A stretch of DNA of 64,000 bases, taken from Polaribacter sp. WD7 (GTDB lineage Bacteria; Bacteroidota; Bacteroidia; Flavobacteriales; Flavobacteriaceae). The translations under genes and the position numbers were made by a program. The DNA is taken from positions 1 to 64,000 of the forward strand of contig NZ_QPEJ01000014.1 of NCBI RefSeq assembly GCF_003335085.1. Reading direction: 5' to 3'. Below are positions 1-7,399 of the stretch, piece by piece. Numbering within the stretch: the stretch's first letter is position 1; each line of letters begins with the position of its first letter. Under the pieces are notes generated by a model. The model saw only the letters and a list, made by a program, of their open reading frames with translations. It was not told the origin of the DNA and made no database searches.

Positions 1-58
1 AATGAGCTACACAAGACTGTTCGTCTCCAAAATTTGCTGTAAAACTAAATATATTCAT
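1..58 (-). CDS. IS1595-family (ISXO2-like) transposase, N-terminal fragment at window edge
   Basis: Minus-strand reading from the ATG at 58-56 gives MNIFSFTANFGDEQSCVAH and runs off the left edge. The opening MNIFSFTANF resembles the N-terminus of IS1595/ISXO2 transposases, which precedes a zinc-binding domain and a DDE-type catalytic domain. Only 19 residues are visible, so the family call rests on one short motif and on the neighbouring accessory DNA. The inverted repeat of the element, if intact, should lie between 59 and about 140, but I cannot define it. Confidence 0.5.
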   Translation of the reverse strand, partial: MNIFSFTANFGDEQSCVAH

Positions 59-146
59 TACTCTTATTTTTATCTAAGATAACATTTTTTATTTAATTAT
101 AAGTAATTACGGATATTCAATAAAAAGAATAAATAAAACCGCATCT

Positions 147-241
147 GCCAACAACGAACATAAAAAATTGCTATTTTTGAGTTGCATCGAAATTGTTGCT
201 TGTTTAAACTCAACTTTTTCATGTACAAAACCGTTACCTGC
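147..241. repeat. attC-like imperfect hairpin repeat, copy A
   Basis: Begins GCCAACAACG and ends CCGTTACCTGC. The inner arms CATAAAAAATTGC and CAACTTTTTCATG pair imperfectly, giving a long bulged hairpin. It shares GYYAACAAC, GCTATTTTTG, CATCGAAATTGT and ATGTACAAAACCGTT with copy B at 1521-1650. The terminal AAC and GTT cores resemble integron attC boxes but do not meet the RYYYAAC/GTTRRRY consensus exactly. The end GTTACCTGC (233-241) recurs inverted as GCAGGTAAC at 946-954, just after the lipoprotein gene. Confidence 0.6.
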
Positions 242-258
242 AAGCTAAAGAAACACAA

Positions 259-939
259 ATGAAAAAACTAATAAGAATATTAATCATTAGTCTTCCACTA
301 TTTGGATGTAAAGAAAAATTACCTGAAAAGAAAAAAATTCAAGAAAAAGTAGAATTCAATCAAAATTTGGCTGATGAGCTGAAAATAATGGCTAAAGTTG
401 ACCAAATCGCTGCTTATATACCACAAGGGAAATACAAAAAAATGACTTCTGAACAATGGGATTCCTTTAAAGACAGTGTTTTTACTACTCACCAAAAACG
501 CCTAGAAGAGATATTTGTCAAATATGGATTTGTAGGATTTGATTTAGCCGGAGAAGAAGGTTCAAGAAATTTTTGGCTTATGGTTCAACACTCTGACCAT
601 AATCCCGATTTCCAAAAAGAAGTATTAGAAAAAATGAAAATTCAAGTTGAAAAACAAAATGCCGAAGCGAGTATTTACGGACTTCTTGTTGATCGTGTGA
701 ATATTAATACTGGAAAACCTCAAATCTATGGAACGCAAGTCGACTATAATTTTGATCTAGCACAAGCCTTTCCTAAGAATTTAACCGATAGTGTGAATGT
801 TAATGAAAGAAGGAAAACAATTGGACTTAAACCAATTGAGGAGTATTTAAACCAAATGACTCTAATGAACTTTGAAATGAACAAAAAGTTTTATGCAGAA
901 AAAGGAATTACTGAGCCTAAATTATATAAAACCGAATAA
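259..939 (+). CDS. DUF6624-type lipoprotein, single-gene cassette
   Basis: 226 aa. The N-terminus MKKLIRILIISLPLFGC is a type II signal peptide with lipobox LFGC, so the mature protein should be a lipid-anchored envelope protein starting at Cys17. The body matches the DUF6624 pattern: a conserved block with 'FWLMVQHSD' (about 114-122), then 'LVDRVNINTGKPQIYGTQVD' (about 151-170), then 'RRKTIGLKPIEEY' near the C-terminus. The biochemical role of the family is not known to me. The gene stands alone between inverted copies of a GTTACCTGC end sequence and between attC-like hairpins, so it looks like a captured cassette and not part of an operon. The start is the only ATG upstream of the signal peptide. 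Confidence 0.75.
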   Translation: MKKLIRILIISLPLFGCKEKLPEKKKIQEKVEFNQNLADELKIMAKVDQIAAYIPQGKYKKMTSEQWDSFKDSVFTTHQKRLEEIFVKYGFVGFDLAGEEGSRNFWLMVQHSDHNPDFQKEVLEKMKIQVEKQNAEASIYGLLVDRVNINTGKPQIYGTQVDYNFDLAQAFPKNLTDSVNVNERRKTIGLKPIEEYLNQMTLMNFEMNKKFYAEKGITEPKLYKTE

Positions 940-943
940 AAGC

Positions 944-1078
944 CAGCAGGTAACAATGGCTATAATTCATAGCTACATTCTGCTAGCTTAAAAATAATTA
1001 CTTTTAAACAGCTGGATTTCAGTCAGACAATTCCCGTTGGGAATCGTCACTACGAAATCATAGCTTAACCGTTTGCTG
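944..1078. repeat. attC-like imperfect hairpin repeat, copy C
   Basis: Outer arms CAGCA (944-948) and TGCTG (1074-1078) pair, and next GGCTAT pairs with ATAGCT. AAC and CCGTT cores are present, as in copies A and B, although the internal sequence is different. Inside lies a perfect small hairpin ATTCCC-gtt-GGGAAT. It starts 5 bp after the stop codon of the lipoprotein gene, which is where an integron-type cassette would carry its recombination site. Confidence 0.45.
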
Positions 1079-1520
1079 AAACTGCTGAGTGAAGCCAGAA
1101 ACACATAGGTTTATATCTAAAACTCTTGAATTTTGTATTTGAAAATACATTGTGAATATTGAAAAATTAAATCGTTTATACAATCAATTAATTTTTCTAG
1201 TTGTGACGGAATATTTTTTTCCAAAAAAATCTTGAATACTCTTCTCTTCTTATAAAAACGTGGAATTTTACAACGCTGAAAACAAAAAGTTATGTTTCTG
1301 GAAAATTCTTGATTTATAGAAATTGAAGTTGAGTTTCTTGCAGAATTATAAGGTTTGAAATACTAAAGTTATAGTATTGGTTAAATCTGAAAAATCTTCA
1401 TTTTTAAGTAAATGGAATTGAGCCTATTGCGGAATTGAAACGTTTGAAAATGGAAAAACTTAAAATCTAAAGAAGTTCGGAAACTCAAAAAAATATGGAA
1501 TTATAAGAAAAACCGCTTTT
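1079..1520. other. gene-poor spacer with degenerate tandem repeat
   Basis: I see no credible coding sequence between 940 and 1837. This part is low-complexity AT-rich DNA. Two related stretches of about 41 bp, 1321-1361 and 1411-1451, share TTGAG, TTGC, GAATT and TTTGAAA at matching positions with a period of about 90 bp. They may be decayed repeats or the remains of a lost cassette gene. Confidence 0.4.
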
Positions 1521-1650
1521 GCTAACAACATACATAAAAAAATGCTATTTTTGGTTACATCGAAATTGTGGCTAATTTAAATACGGAATTTTCCTGCGGA
1601 AAATTGCAGAACTCTTTAAACGCAACTTTTTATGTACAAAACCGTTGGTA
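1521..1650. repeat. attC-like imperfect hairpin repeat, copy B
   Basis: Starts GCTAACAACATACAT and ends ATGTACAAAACCGTTGGTA. The arms TACATAAAAAAATGC and GCAACTTTTTATGTA form a strong imperfect stem. An extra inner hairpin (GGAATTTTCC...GGAAAATT, roughly 1585-1605) makes it longer than copy A. A 74-codon frame at 1568-1792 lies across this hairpin and the spacer after it, and I do not consider it a gene. Confidence 0.6.
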
Positions 1651-1837
1651 CACAATACAAAGATCTAGAAAAAAGAGCCAAAAGAATAATAAAATAGAGA
1701 ATAGAACTTCTATTTTAAAAAGTAAACTTCAAAAACATCTACTTTCAAATATAATTAATACATTAGTTTTGTTAAACAATTGGTATAAATAACTTAATGG
1801 CTAAAATCTGTAAATCTTAAAACTAACAAAACAATTA

Positions 1838-3277
1838 ATGCTTTTCAACTCAATAGATTTTGCTATATTTTTACCAATAGTTTTTATCTTATATTGGTTC
1901 TTAACAAAACATAATTTAAAACTACAAAACTTCCTAATAGTCTTAGCAAGTTATTTATTTTATGGGTGGTGGGATTGGAGATTTTTATCATTAATATTAT
2001 TTAGTACAATAGTTGATTATTTTGTTGGTATAAAACTAAACAGAGAACAAAACCAATCTAAAAGAAAAGTTTTACTTTGGTTAAGTATTGGTATTAATCT
2101 AGGGTTTTTAGCCTTCTTTAAATATTATAATTTTTTCTTAGATAATTTTATTACAGCTTTTTCATTTTTTGGTAATGACATAAATATAGATTCACTTGAC
2201 ATTATATTACCCGTTGGTATTAGTTTTTACACTTTTCAAACATTAAGCTATACAATTGATATTTATAGAAGAAAACTAAAACCAACCAAAGACTTTATAA
2301 TATTTTCTGCTTATGTAAGTTTTTTTCCGCAATTAGTTGCGGGTCCTATTGAAAGAGCAACACATTTACTACCTCAATTTTATAAAAAAAGAACTTTTAA
2401 TCATTCTAAAGCAATAGATGGTTTAAGACAAATACTGTGGGGATTATTTAAGAAAATTGTCATTGCCGATAATTGTGCCCAATTTGCTAATCAAATTTTT
2501 AATAATTCTTCTGAAATGAACGGAAGCACTTTAGTTTTGGGTGCCGTTTTTTTTACATTTCAAATTTACGGTGACTTTTCAGGCTATTCAGATATTGCTA
2601 TTGGAACTTCTCGCCTATTTGGCTTCAATTTGAATCAAAACTTTGCTTTTCCATACTTCTCAAGAGATATTGCAGAATTTTGGAGACGTTGGCACATCTC
2701 TCTTTCTACATGGTTTAGAGATTATCTATACATCCCCTTGGGAGGAAGTCGTGGAAATACTTGGTCTAAAATTAGAAATATATTTATCATTTTTACAGTT
2801 AGCGGATTTTGGCATGGTGCTAACTGGACTTTTATTGCTTGGGGCTTACTAAATGCTATTTACTTTTTACCACTTTTTCTAACTAGTAATAATCGGAATA
2901 ACATAGAAATCGTGGCTAAGGGAAAGTTACTACCAAACCTAAAAGATTTCTCTAATATGCTGTTAACATTTAGTTTAACTGTTTTGGCTTGGATATTTTT
3001 TAGAGCAGAAAATATACATCATGCTTTATCATATTTTGCTACAATATTTTCACCTTCACTATTTAAATGTCCTGAAATTTTCCCTTCAGGGTTATTCCTA
3101 TTAATTCTGTTTTTTATGGCTATTGAATGGATTAATAGAAACAAACAGTATGGTTTAGAAAAATTAAATAACAAAAAACTTAAACTTCTTGACACCCTAT
3201 TACTGTTTATTGTATTTTGGTCTATAGTAATTTGGAATTCAAGTAAAGAAGTTGAATTCATATATTTCCAATTTTAA
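1838..3277 (+). CDS. MBOAT-family O-acyltransferase (AlgI-like)
   Basis: 479 aa integral membrane protein with about 10-12 hydrophobic segments. It should move acyl (usually acetyl) groups across the inner membrane onto a surface polymer. MBOAT hallmarks are visible: 'FWRRWHISLSTWFRDYLYIP' at about 280-299 and 'GFWHGANWTF' at about 323-332, the latter holding the catalytic histidine. Length matches the AlgI/PatA class. The next gene starts 3 bp downstream and encodes an SGNH-type partner, as in alginate and peptidoglycan acetylation systems. The acceptor polymer cannot be told from the sequence, because no polysaccharide synthase lies nearby. Confidence 0.9.
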   Translation: MLFNSIDFAIFLPIVFILYWFLTKHNLKLQNFLIVLASYLFYGWWDWRFLSLILFSTIVDYFVGIKLNREQNQSKRKVLLWLSIGINLGFLAFFKYYNFFLDNFITAFSFFGNDINIDSLDIILPVGISFYTFQTLSYTIDIYRRKLKPTKDFIIFSAYVSFFPQLVAGPIERATHLLPQFYKKRTFNHSKAIDGLRQILWGLFKKIVIADNCAQFANQIFNNSSEMNGSTLVLGAVFFTFQIYGDFSGYSDIAIGTSRLFGFNLNQNFAFPYFSRDIAEFWRRWHISLSTWFRDYLYIPLGGSRGNTWSKIRNIFIIFTVSGFWHGANWTFIAWGLLNAIYFLPLFLTSNNRNNIEIVAKGKLLPNLKDFSNMLLTFSLTVLAWIFFRAENIHHALSYFATIFSPSLFKCPEIFPSGLFLLILFFMAIEWINRNKQYGLEKLNNKKLKLLDTLLLFIVFWSIVIWNSSKEVEFIYFQF

Positions 3278-3280
3278 ATC

Positions 3281-4246
3281 ATGAAAGTTTTCAAATTCTT
3301 TTTGTGTTTCTGTTTATTCTTTTTAGTTGGAGAATTAATTATTAGAATTGATTTAAAATATGATTTACTAAATAATAAACCAGGTATAATAGAAGTAAAA
3401 ATTGAAGCATCTGAATTAAAAAACAACGTTGAACAAGGTAATTTTATCCCAAATTCAAATCAAACAAGAATTCTCATTATAGGAGATTCCTACATACATG
3501 GAGGTGGTATTTCTAGTGAAGATAAATTCTCAAAAAAACTTTCTGTTCTTTTAAAGGAAGATGCTCTTATTTTAGATGTATCTAGACCCAGTAATTCTAC
3601 ACTGGACAACTACAATTCTTTTATATTTTACCAAGAAAAATTTAAACCTCATTTTGTTTTTTGGGCATATAATTTTAATGATATTTTATACACTTTACCT
3701 ATTGTAGCTTCCTATAAAAAAACTGAAAAAACTAAACTACCTCCAAAAAGAATAAATAAGAAAAAAAACAACCTTAAGAAATATGTTTCTCAACTGTATT
3801 CATTTTCAGAATTAACTAGGTATCTATCTTCAAATTTACAAAAACAACTAAAATTTAAAGGCATTGTCATACCGTTAGGAGAGTTTTATCAACTTACTCA
3901 AAAAACATATTTAGAATCAAATGAAAAATGGAGAGACACAAAAAAGAAATTAGATAGAGTCTCTCAAATTTGTAAAAAAAATCAATCTCAATTTATTCTT
4001 TACAGAATGCCTGAATTCAATCTTTTAAATCATTCAAGTTTGTTTACTATTGTTGATAATGAAATTCTAAGTTATATTAATAAGAATGATGATATAGTAT
4101 ATTATAACGGAATAAAAGACTTTGAAAATGAAGTTGCTAGTAAATTTATGCTATCAAAATATGATGGGCATCCCAATGAATTGGCACATCTTAGAATTGC
4201 TAAAAAAATAGCAGCACATATAAATAGAGAAAAAAATAATCGCTAA
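3281..4246 (+). CDS. SGNH-hydrolase-like protein, partner of the MBOAT transferase
   Basis: 321 aa. One N-terminal hydrophobic segment (about 4-20) acts as signal or anchor, so the catalytic domain should be outside the inner membrane. The block 'LIIGDSYIHGGG' (about 64-75) carries the nucleophile Ser of SGNH/GDSL enzymes, and 'DGHPNELAH' (about 295-303) carries the Asp/His pair. AlgX/AlgJ/DltD-like partners of MBOAT proteins have this layout and pass the acetyl group to the polymer, and the 3-bp spacing to the MBOAT gene supports a two-gene operon. Substrate unknown. Confidence 0.8.
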   Translation: MKVFKFFLCFCLFFLVGELIIRIDLKYDLLNNKPGIIEVKIEASELKNNVEQGNFIPNSNQTRILIIGDSYIHGGGISSEDKFSKKLSVLLKEDALILDVSRPSNSTLDNYNSFIFYQEKFKPHFVFWAYNFNDILYTLPIVASYKKTEKTKLPPKRINKKKNNLKKYVSQLYSFSELTRYLSSNLQKQLKFKGIVIPLGEFYQLTQKTYLESNEKWRDTKKKLDRVSQICKKNQSQFILYRMPEFNLLNHSSLFTIVDNEILSYINKNDDIVYYNGIKDFENEVASKFMLSKYDGHPNELAHLRIAKKIAAHINREKNNR

Positions 4247-4394
4247 CAAAGAAATTATAGATGTTTTTATATGGATTTTTACAGCACTTTTTGCGTTAAA
4301 CGGAATAGGTAATTTATTCTCAAAAGATGTTATAGAATTAATTTTTGGTACGTTTTTACACTTACCTCATGTATCTTATGCTTTGTTATTGTGA
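4224..4394 (+). pseudogene. remnant of a small membrane protein (C-terminal part)
   Basis: A frame open from 4224 to the TGA at 4392-4394 encodes a hydrophobic peptide with 'FTALFALNGIGNLFSK', a pattern typical of the last two membrane segments of small four-helix membrane proteins in Bacteroidota. There is no ATG, GTG or TTG start in the open part, and it overlaps the end of the SGNH gene. I read it as the 3' remnant of a gene deleted during a rearrangement. The parent family is an inference from the motif only. Confidence 0.4.
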
Positions 4395-4457
4395 AAAAGA
4401 AAAAAGTTAAAATAACTCAATGAAATTTCTATAGAAAAGCGTGATATTTGAAATTAA

Positions 4458-5426
4458 TTAATACGTTAACCCTATAACCTCTCTAACCTTATCTAAAGTA
4501 TTGATGATTTTTTTAGAAAAATCAAAAGTCATTATAGGACTTTCTTTTTTTTCTGTCCTTAAAAGTTCATTAAAATGAAGGGTTTCAAAATTATAACCAA
4601 TGGTACTGTATCCAAAATCTATAATTTCTTCTTCACCATTGTTAAAAATACTCACAGTAGAAGGTTGATAAAACATAGTGTTTATTTTTACTATAGCATC
4701 TTCAAAAGTAAAAATTGCCTCTGTTGGTGTATCTTCTAATAAAGTGCTTTTTAAAATGGCTTTTGCATTATGATACTTAAAAACCATATGACATTCAGAA
4801 TCTGCACCAGTCTCAAAAAAAACTGCATTTGCATCAATAGATTTGGGCATTCCTAATGTAGATAAAGCTGCAAAAATTGGATAAATGCCTATATCTAACA
4901 AACTGCCTCCACCTATTTCTTTTTTTAACAATCTACTCTCTAAATCATAAACTGCTTGAAAACCAAAATCTGCTTCCAATTGCAATAATTTTCCGTATTT
5001 CTCACTTTTAAAAACATCCAATACATATTGATAATGGGGTAAAAAATAGGTCCATAAAGCTTCCATTAGCAAAACATCATTTTCTTTAGCAACAGCAATC
5101 ATTTCTTCTACTTGGTGCAAATTCATTGCAAAAGGTTTTTCACATAAAACAGCTTTTTTATGTTTCATACATAATACTGCGTGCTCTTTGTGAAATGAAT
5201 GTGGAGTAGCAATATAAACAGCGTCTACCTCATCGTCTTTTACCAAGTCTTGATAAGAGTCAAAAGCTTTTTTTGCTGAATATTTTTGAGCAAAACTAAC
5301 TGCATTTTCTTTATTCCTAGAAGCTACAGCGTACAACTCTGCATGTTCTATTGTTGCCAAATCTGTTGCAAATTTATTGGCTATTTTGCCTAAACCAATA
5401 ATTCCCCATTTAATTGTCTTTTTCAT
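4458..5426 (-). CDS. Gfo/Idh/MocA-family NAD(P)-dependent oxidoreductase
   Basis: 322 aa. The N-terminal Rossmann fold shows 'GIIGLGKIANKFA' (about 8-20), and the family motif 'LCEKPFAMN' (about 94-102) holds the catalytic Lys of the EKP triad. Length is typical. These enzymes oxidise or reduce sugars, inositols and related compounds; the substrate cannot be read from the sequence. The gene is last in a minus-strand operon with a sodium symporter and a PIG-L deacetylase, and overlaps the symporter gene by 17 bp, so it probably acts on the sugar-like solute that the symporter imports. Confidence 0.85.
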   Translation of the reverse strand: MKKTIKWGIIGLGKIANKFATDLATIEHAELYAVASRNKENAVSFAQKYSAKKAFDSYQDLVKDDEVDAVYIATPHSFHKEHAVLCMKHKKAVLCEKPFAMNLHQVEEMIAVAKENDVLLMEALWTYFLPHYQYVLDVFKSEKYGKLLQLEADFGFQAVYDLESRLLKKEIGGGSLLDIGIYPIFAALSTLGMPKSIDANAVFFETGADSECHMVFKYHNAKAILKSTLLEDTPTEAIFTFEDAIVKINTMFYQPSTVSIFNNGEEEIIDFGYSTIGYNFETLHFNELLRTEKKESPIMTFDFSKKIINTLDKVREVIGLTY

Positions 5427-7122
5427 CTCTAAGTTGCTCTTTATTCAATTTAAAAGATTGAATTACAGTTGCTATCGTCATCACCAAAATACATCCTAAT
5501 AAATTTAGCCATAAATACGGCAACCAATCCATGTAGAATACTATAAAAATAATAATTTGTGTAATAACTGCTGCAATAAAAACAGCATTTCCTTTTACAA
5601 ATTTAACAAAAAATGCTAGTAGAAAAATACCCAAAACATTACCGTAAAAAATAGAGCCAATGATATTGACCAACTGAATTAAATTATCAAATAAATTGGC
5701 TACACAAGCTACCAAAATAGCAAGAATACCCCAAGCTAATGTAAACCATTTAGATGCTTTTACATAGTGTTCTTCACTTTTAAGAGATTTTACGTTGCGT
5801 TTGTATAAATCTATAGCAGTAGTGCTTGCTAGCGCATTTAATTCTGATGCCGTAGATGACATTGCTGCAGATAAAATTACTGCCAACAATAGGCCAATTA
5901 AACCTCTTGGTAAGTTATGTAAGATAAAATGAATAAAGACATAGTCTTTATCATTAGATTCTATTTTTTCCATAGAGGTTGCGTCTATCTTATCTATAAT
6001 ATCTTTTGCAGATGCTTTAATTTCTAAATCTCTTTCATTTAAAGATTTTATCACCTCTTTTTCAGAACGCTGTACCCCATCAGAAAGTAATATTTTCTTC
6101 CTATTTTCAATATCAATATGCTCTTTTTGTAATATTGCATATTCAGCAGCATATTTAGAGTTAGCTACAGCATCATCAACCTTAGGATTAAAATTTAAAG
6201 GAGAAGTATTAAATTGATAAAATACAAAAACCATAACACCTACCAGTAAAATAAAAAATTGCATAGGCACCTTCAACAATCCGTTAAAAATCAAACCTAA
6301 CTGACTCTCTCTAATTGATTTACCTGATAAGTAACGCTGTACCTGACTTTGATCCGTCCCAAAATAAGACAACATTAAAAATGTGCCCCCTATAAAACCT
6401 GTCCAAACCGTATATCTATTATTTAAATCAAAAGAAAAATCTAACACCTCCATTTTACCACTTGCCCCAGCAATATCTATTGCTTTTTTAAAGGTTATAT
6501 CTGCTGGCAACTGGCTCATAATCATGTAAAAAGCAATTAACATTCCTAAAAAAATGATAATCATTTGCTGCTTTTGCGTAACATTTACTGCTTTTGTGCC
6601 TCCAGAAACGGTGTAAATAATTACCAAAAAACCAATAATAATATTAAGTATTAACAAATCCCAATCTAGCACCGCAGACAAAATTATAGCAGGTGCAAAA
6701 ATGGTAATACCTGCTGCTAAACCACGTTGAATTAAAAACAGAATAGCCGCTAAACTTCTTGTTTTTAAATCAAACCTACCTTCTAAAAACTCATAAGCCG
6801 TATATACTTTAAGTTTGTGGTAAATTGGTATAAAAACAACACAAATAATAATCATGGCTATGGGCAAACCAAAGTAAAATTGTACAAAACCCATTCCGCT
6901 ATGAAATGCTTGTCCTGGGGTAGATAAAAAAGTAATTGCACTAGCCTGTGTTGCCATTACAGACAATCCAATAGTCCACCATTTGGTATCGTTTCCACCC
7001 TTTATATAATCTGTAACACTAGAGTTTTTTCGGGTTACATAAGTCCCGTAAACCACAATAAAAATTAGGGTAATAGATAAAACTATCCAATCTATAACAT
7101 GTAATTTACTTTCTATTTCCAT
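5410..7122 (-). CDS. SSS-family sodium:solute symporter
   Basis: About 570 aa with roughly 13 membrane segments, matching the SLC5/SSS fold. 'ITFLSTPGQAF' and 'GTDQSQVQRYLSGKS' are family landmarks. A charged insert of about 90 residues between segments is common in the Bacteroidota branch. A TTG lies just upstream at 7125, but the ATG at 7122 is the likelier start and leaves a 3-bp gap after the 35-aa small subunit gene. It should import a sugar, amino acid or related solute with Na+; the specificity is not readable. Confidence 0.85.
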   Translation of the reverse strand: MEIESKLHVIDWIVLSITLIFIVVYGTYVTRKNSSVTDYIKGGNDTKWWTIGLSVMATQASAITFLSTPGQAFHSGMGFVQFYFGLPIAMIIICVVFIPIYHKLKVYTAYEFLEGRFDLKTRSLAAILFLIQRGLAAGITIFAPAIILSAVLDWDLLILNIIIGFLVIIYTVSGGTKAVNVTQKQQMIIIFLGMLIAFYMIMSQLPADITFKKAIDIAGASGKMEVLDFSFDLNNRYTVWTGFIGGTFLMLSYFGTDQSQVQRYLSGKSIRESQLGLIFNGLLKVPMQFFILLVGVMVFVFYQFNTSPLNFNPKVDDAVANSKYAAEYAILQKEHIDIENRKKILLSDGVQRSEKEVIKSLNERDLEIKASAKDIIDKIDATSMEKIESNDKDYVFIHFILHNLPRGLIGLLLAVILSAAMSSTASELNALASTTAIDLYKRNVKSLKSEEHYVKASKWFTLAWGILAILVACVANLFDNLIQLVNIIGSIFYGNVLGIFLLAFFVKFVKGNAVFIAAVITQIIIFIVFYMDWLPYLWLNLLGCILVMTIATVIQSFKLNKEQLRDEKDN

Positions 7123-7125
7123 CAA

Positions 7126-7233
7126 TTAATGTGTAAAATAATGGGTTATCAAATAAAAAACAACCAAGTACAAAACATTAGCAATCAACACCAAAGTGTA
7201 CTCTTTTTTCCAAGTATGTTTTTGTGGATTCAT
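7126..7233 (-). CDS. small membrane protein preceding the SSS symporter (35 aa)
   Basis: The minus-strand frame from ATG 7233 to TAA 7126 encodes a basic N-terminus 'MNPQKHTWKKEY' followed by one hydrophobic helix 'TLVLIANVLYLVVFYLI'. It is too short for usual ORF cut-offs. Similar 'WKKEYTLVLIAN' peptides sit directly before SSS symporters in many Bacteroidota, and the 3-bp gap here implies translational coupling. It is probably a small subunit or assembly factor of the transporter. The function is inferred from position only. Confidence 0.7.
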   Translation of the reverse strand: MNPQKHTWKKEYTLVLIANVLYLVVFYLITHYFTH

Positions 7234-7399
7234 ATTTTTTATTTTGAAGCTTTTTCCTGCTTTCGTTACTCGCTTTTTTTATTTAGTTTTCAATACATTT
7301 TTCGTTCCTCAAAATCTTTCAACAAAATAAAAAAGAGCTCAAACAGACCACTCAATCAGGGCTATACTTGTCTGCCAAAGCCAAAACCATAAAAAAGCT

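Noticed and set aside
1568..1792. 74-codon open frame on the plus strand
   Set aside because: It lies across the hairpin repeat and the AT-rich spacer after it, with no plausible protein features; its first half is repeat sequence.
7129..7392. 87-codon plus-strand frame
   Set aside because: It is antisense to the small symporter-subunit gene and its leader, and its composition is random-looking.
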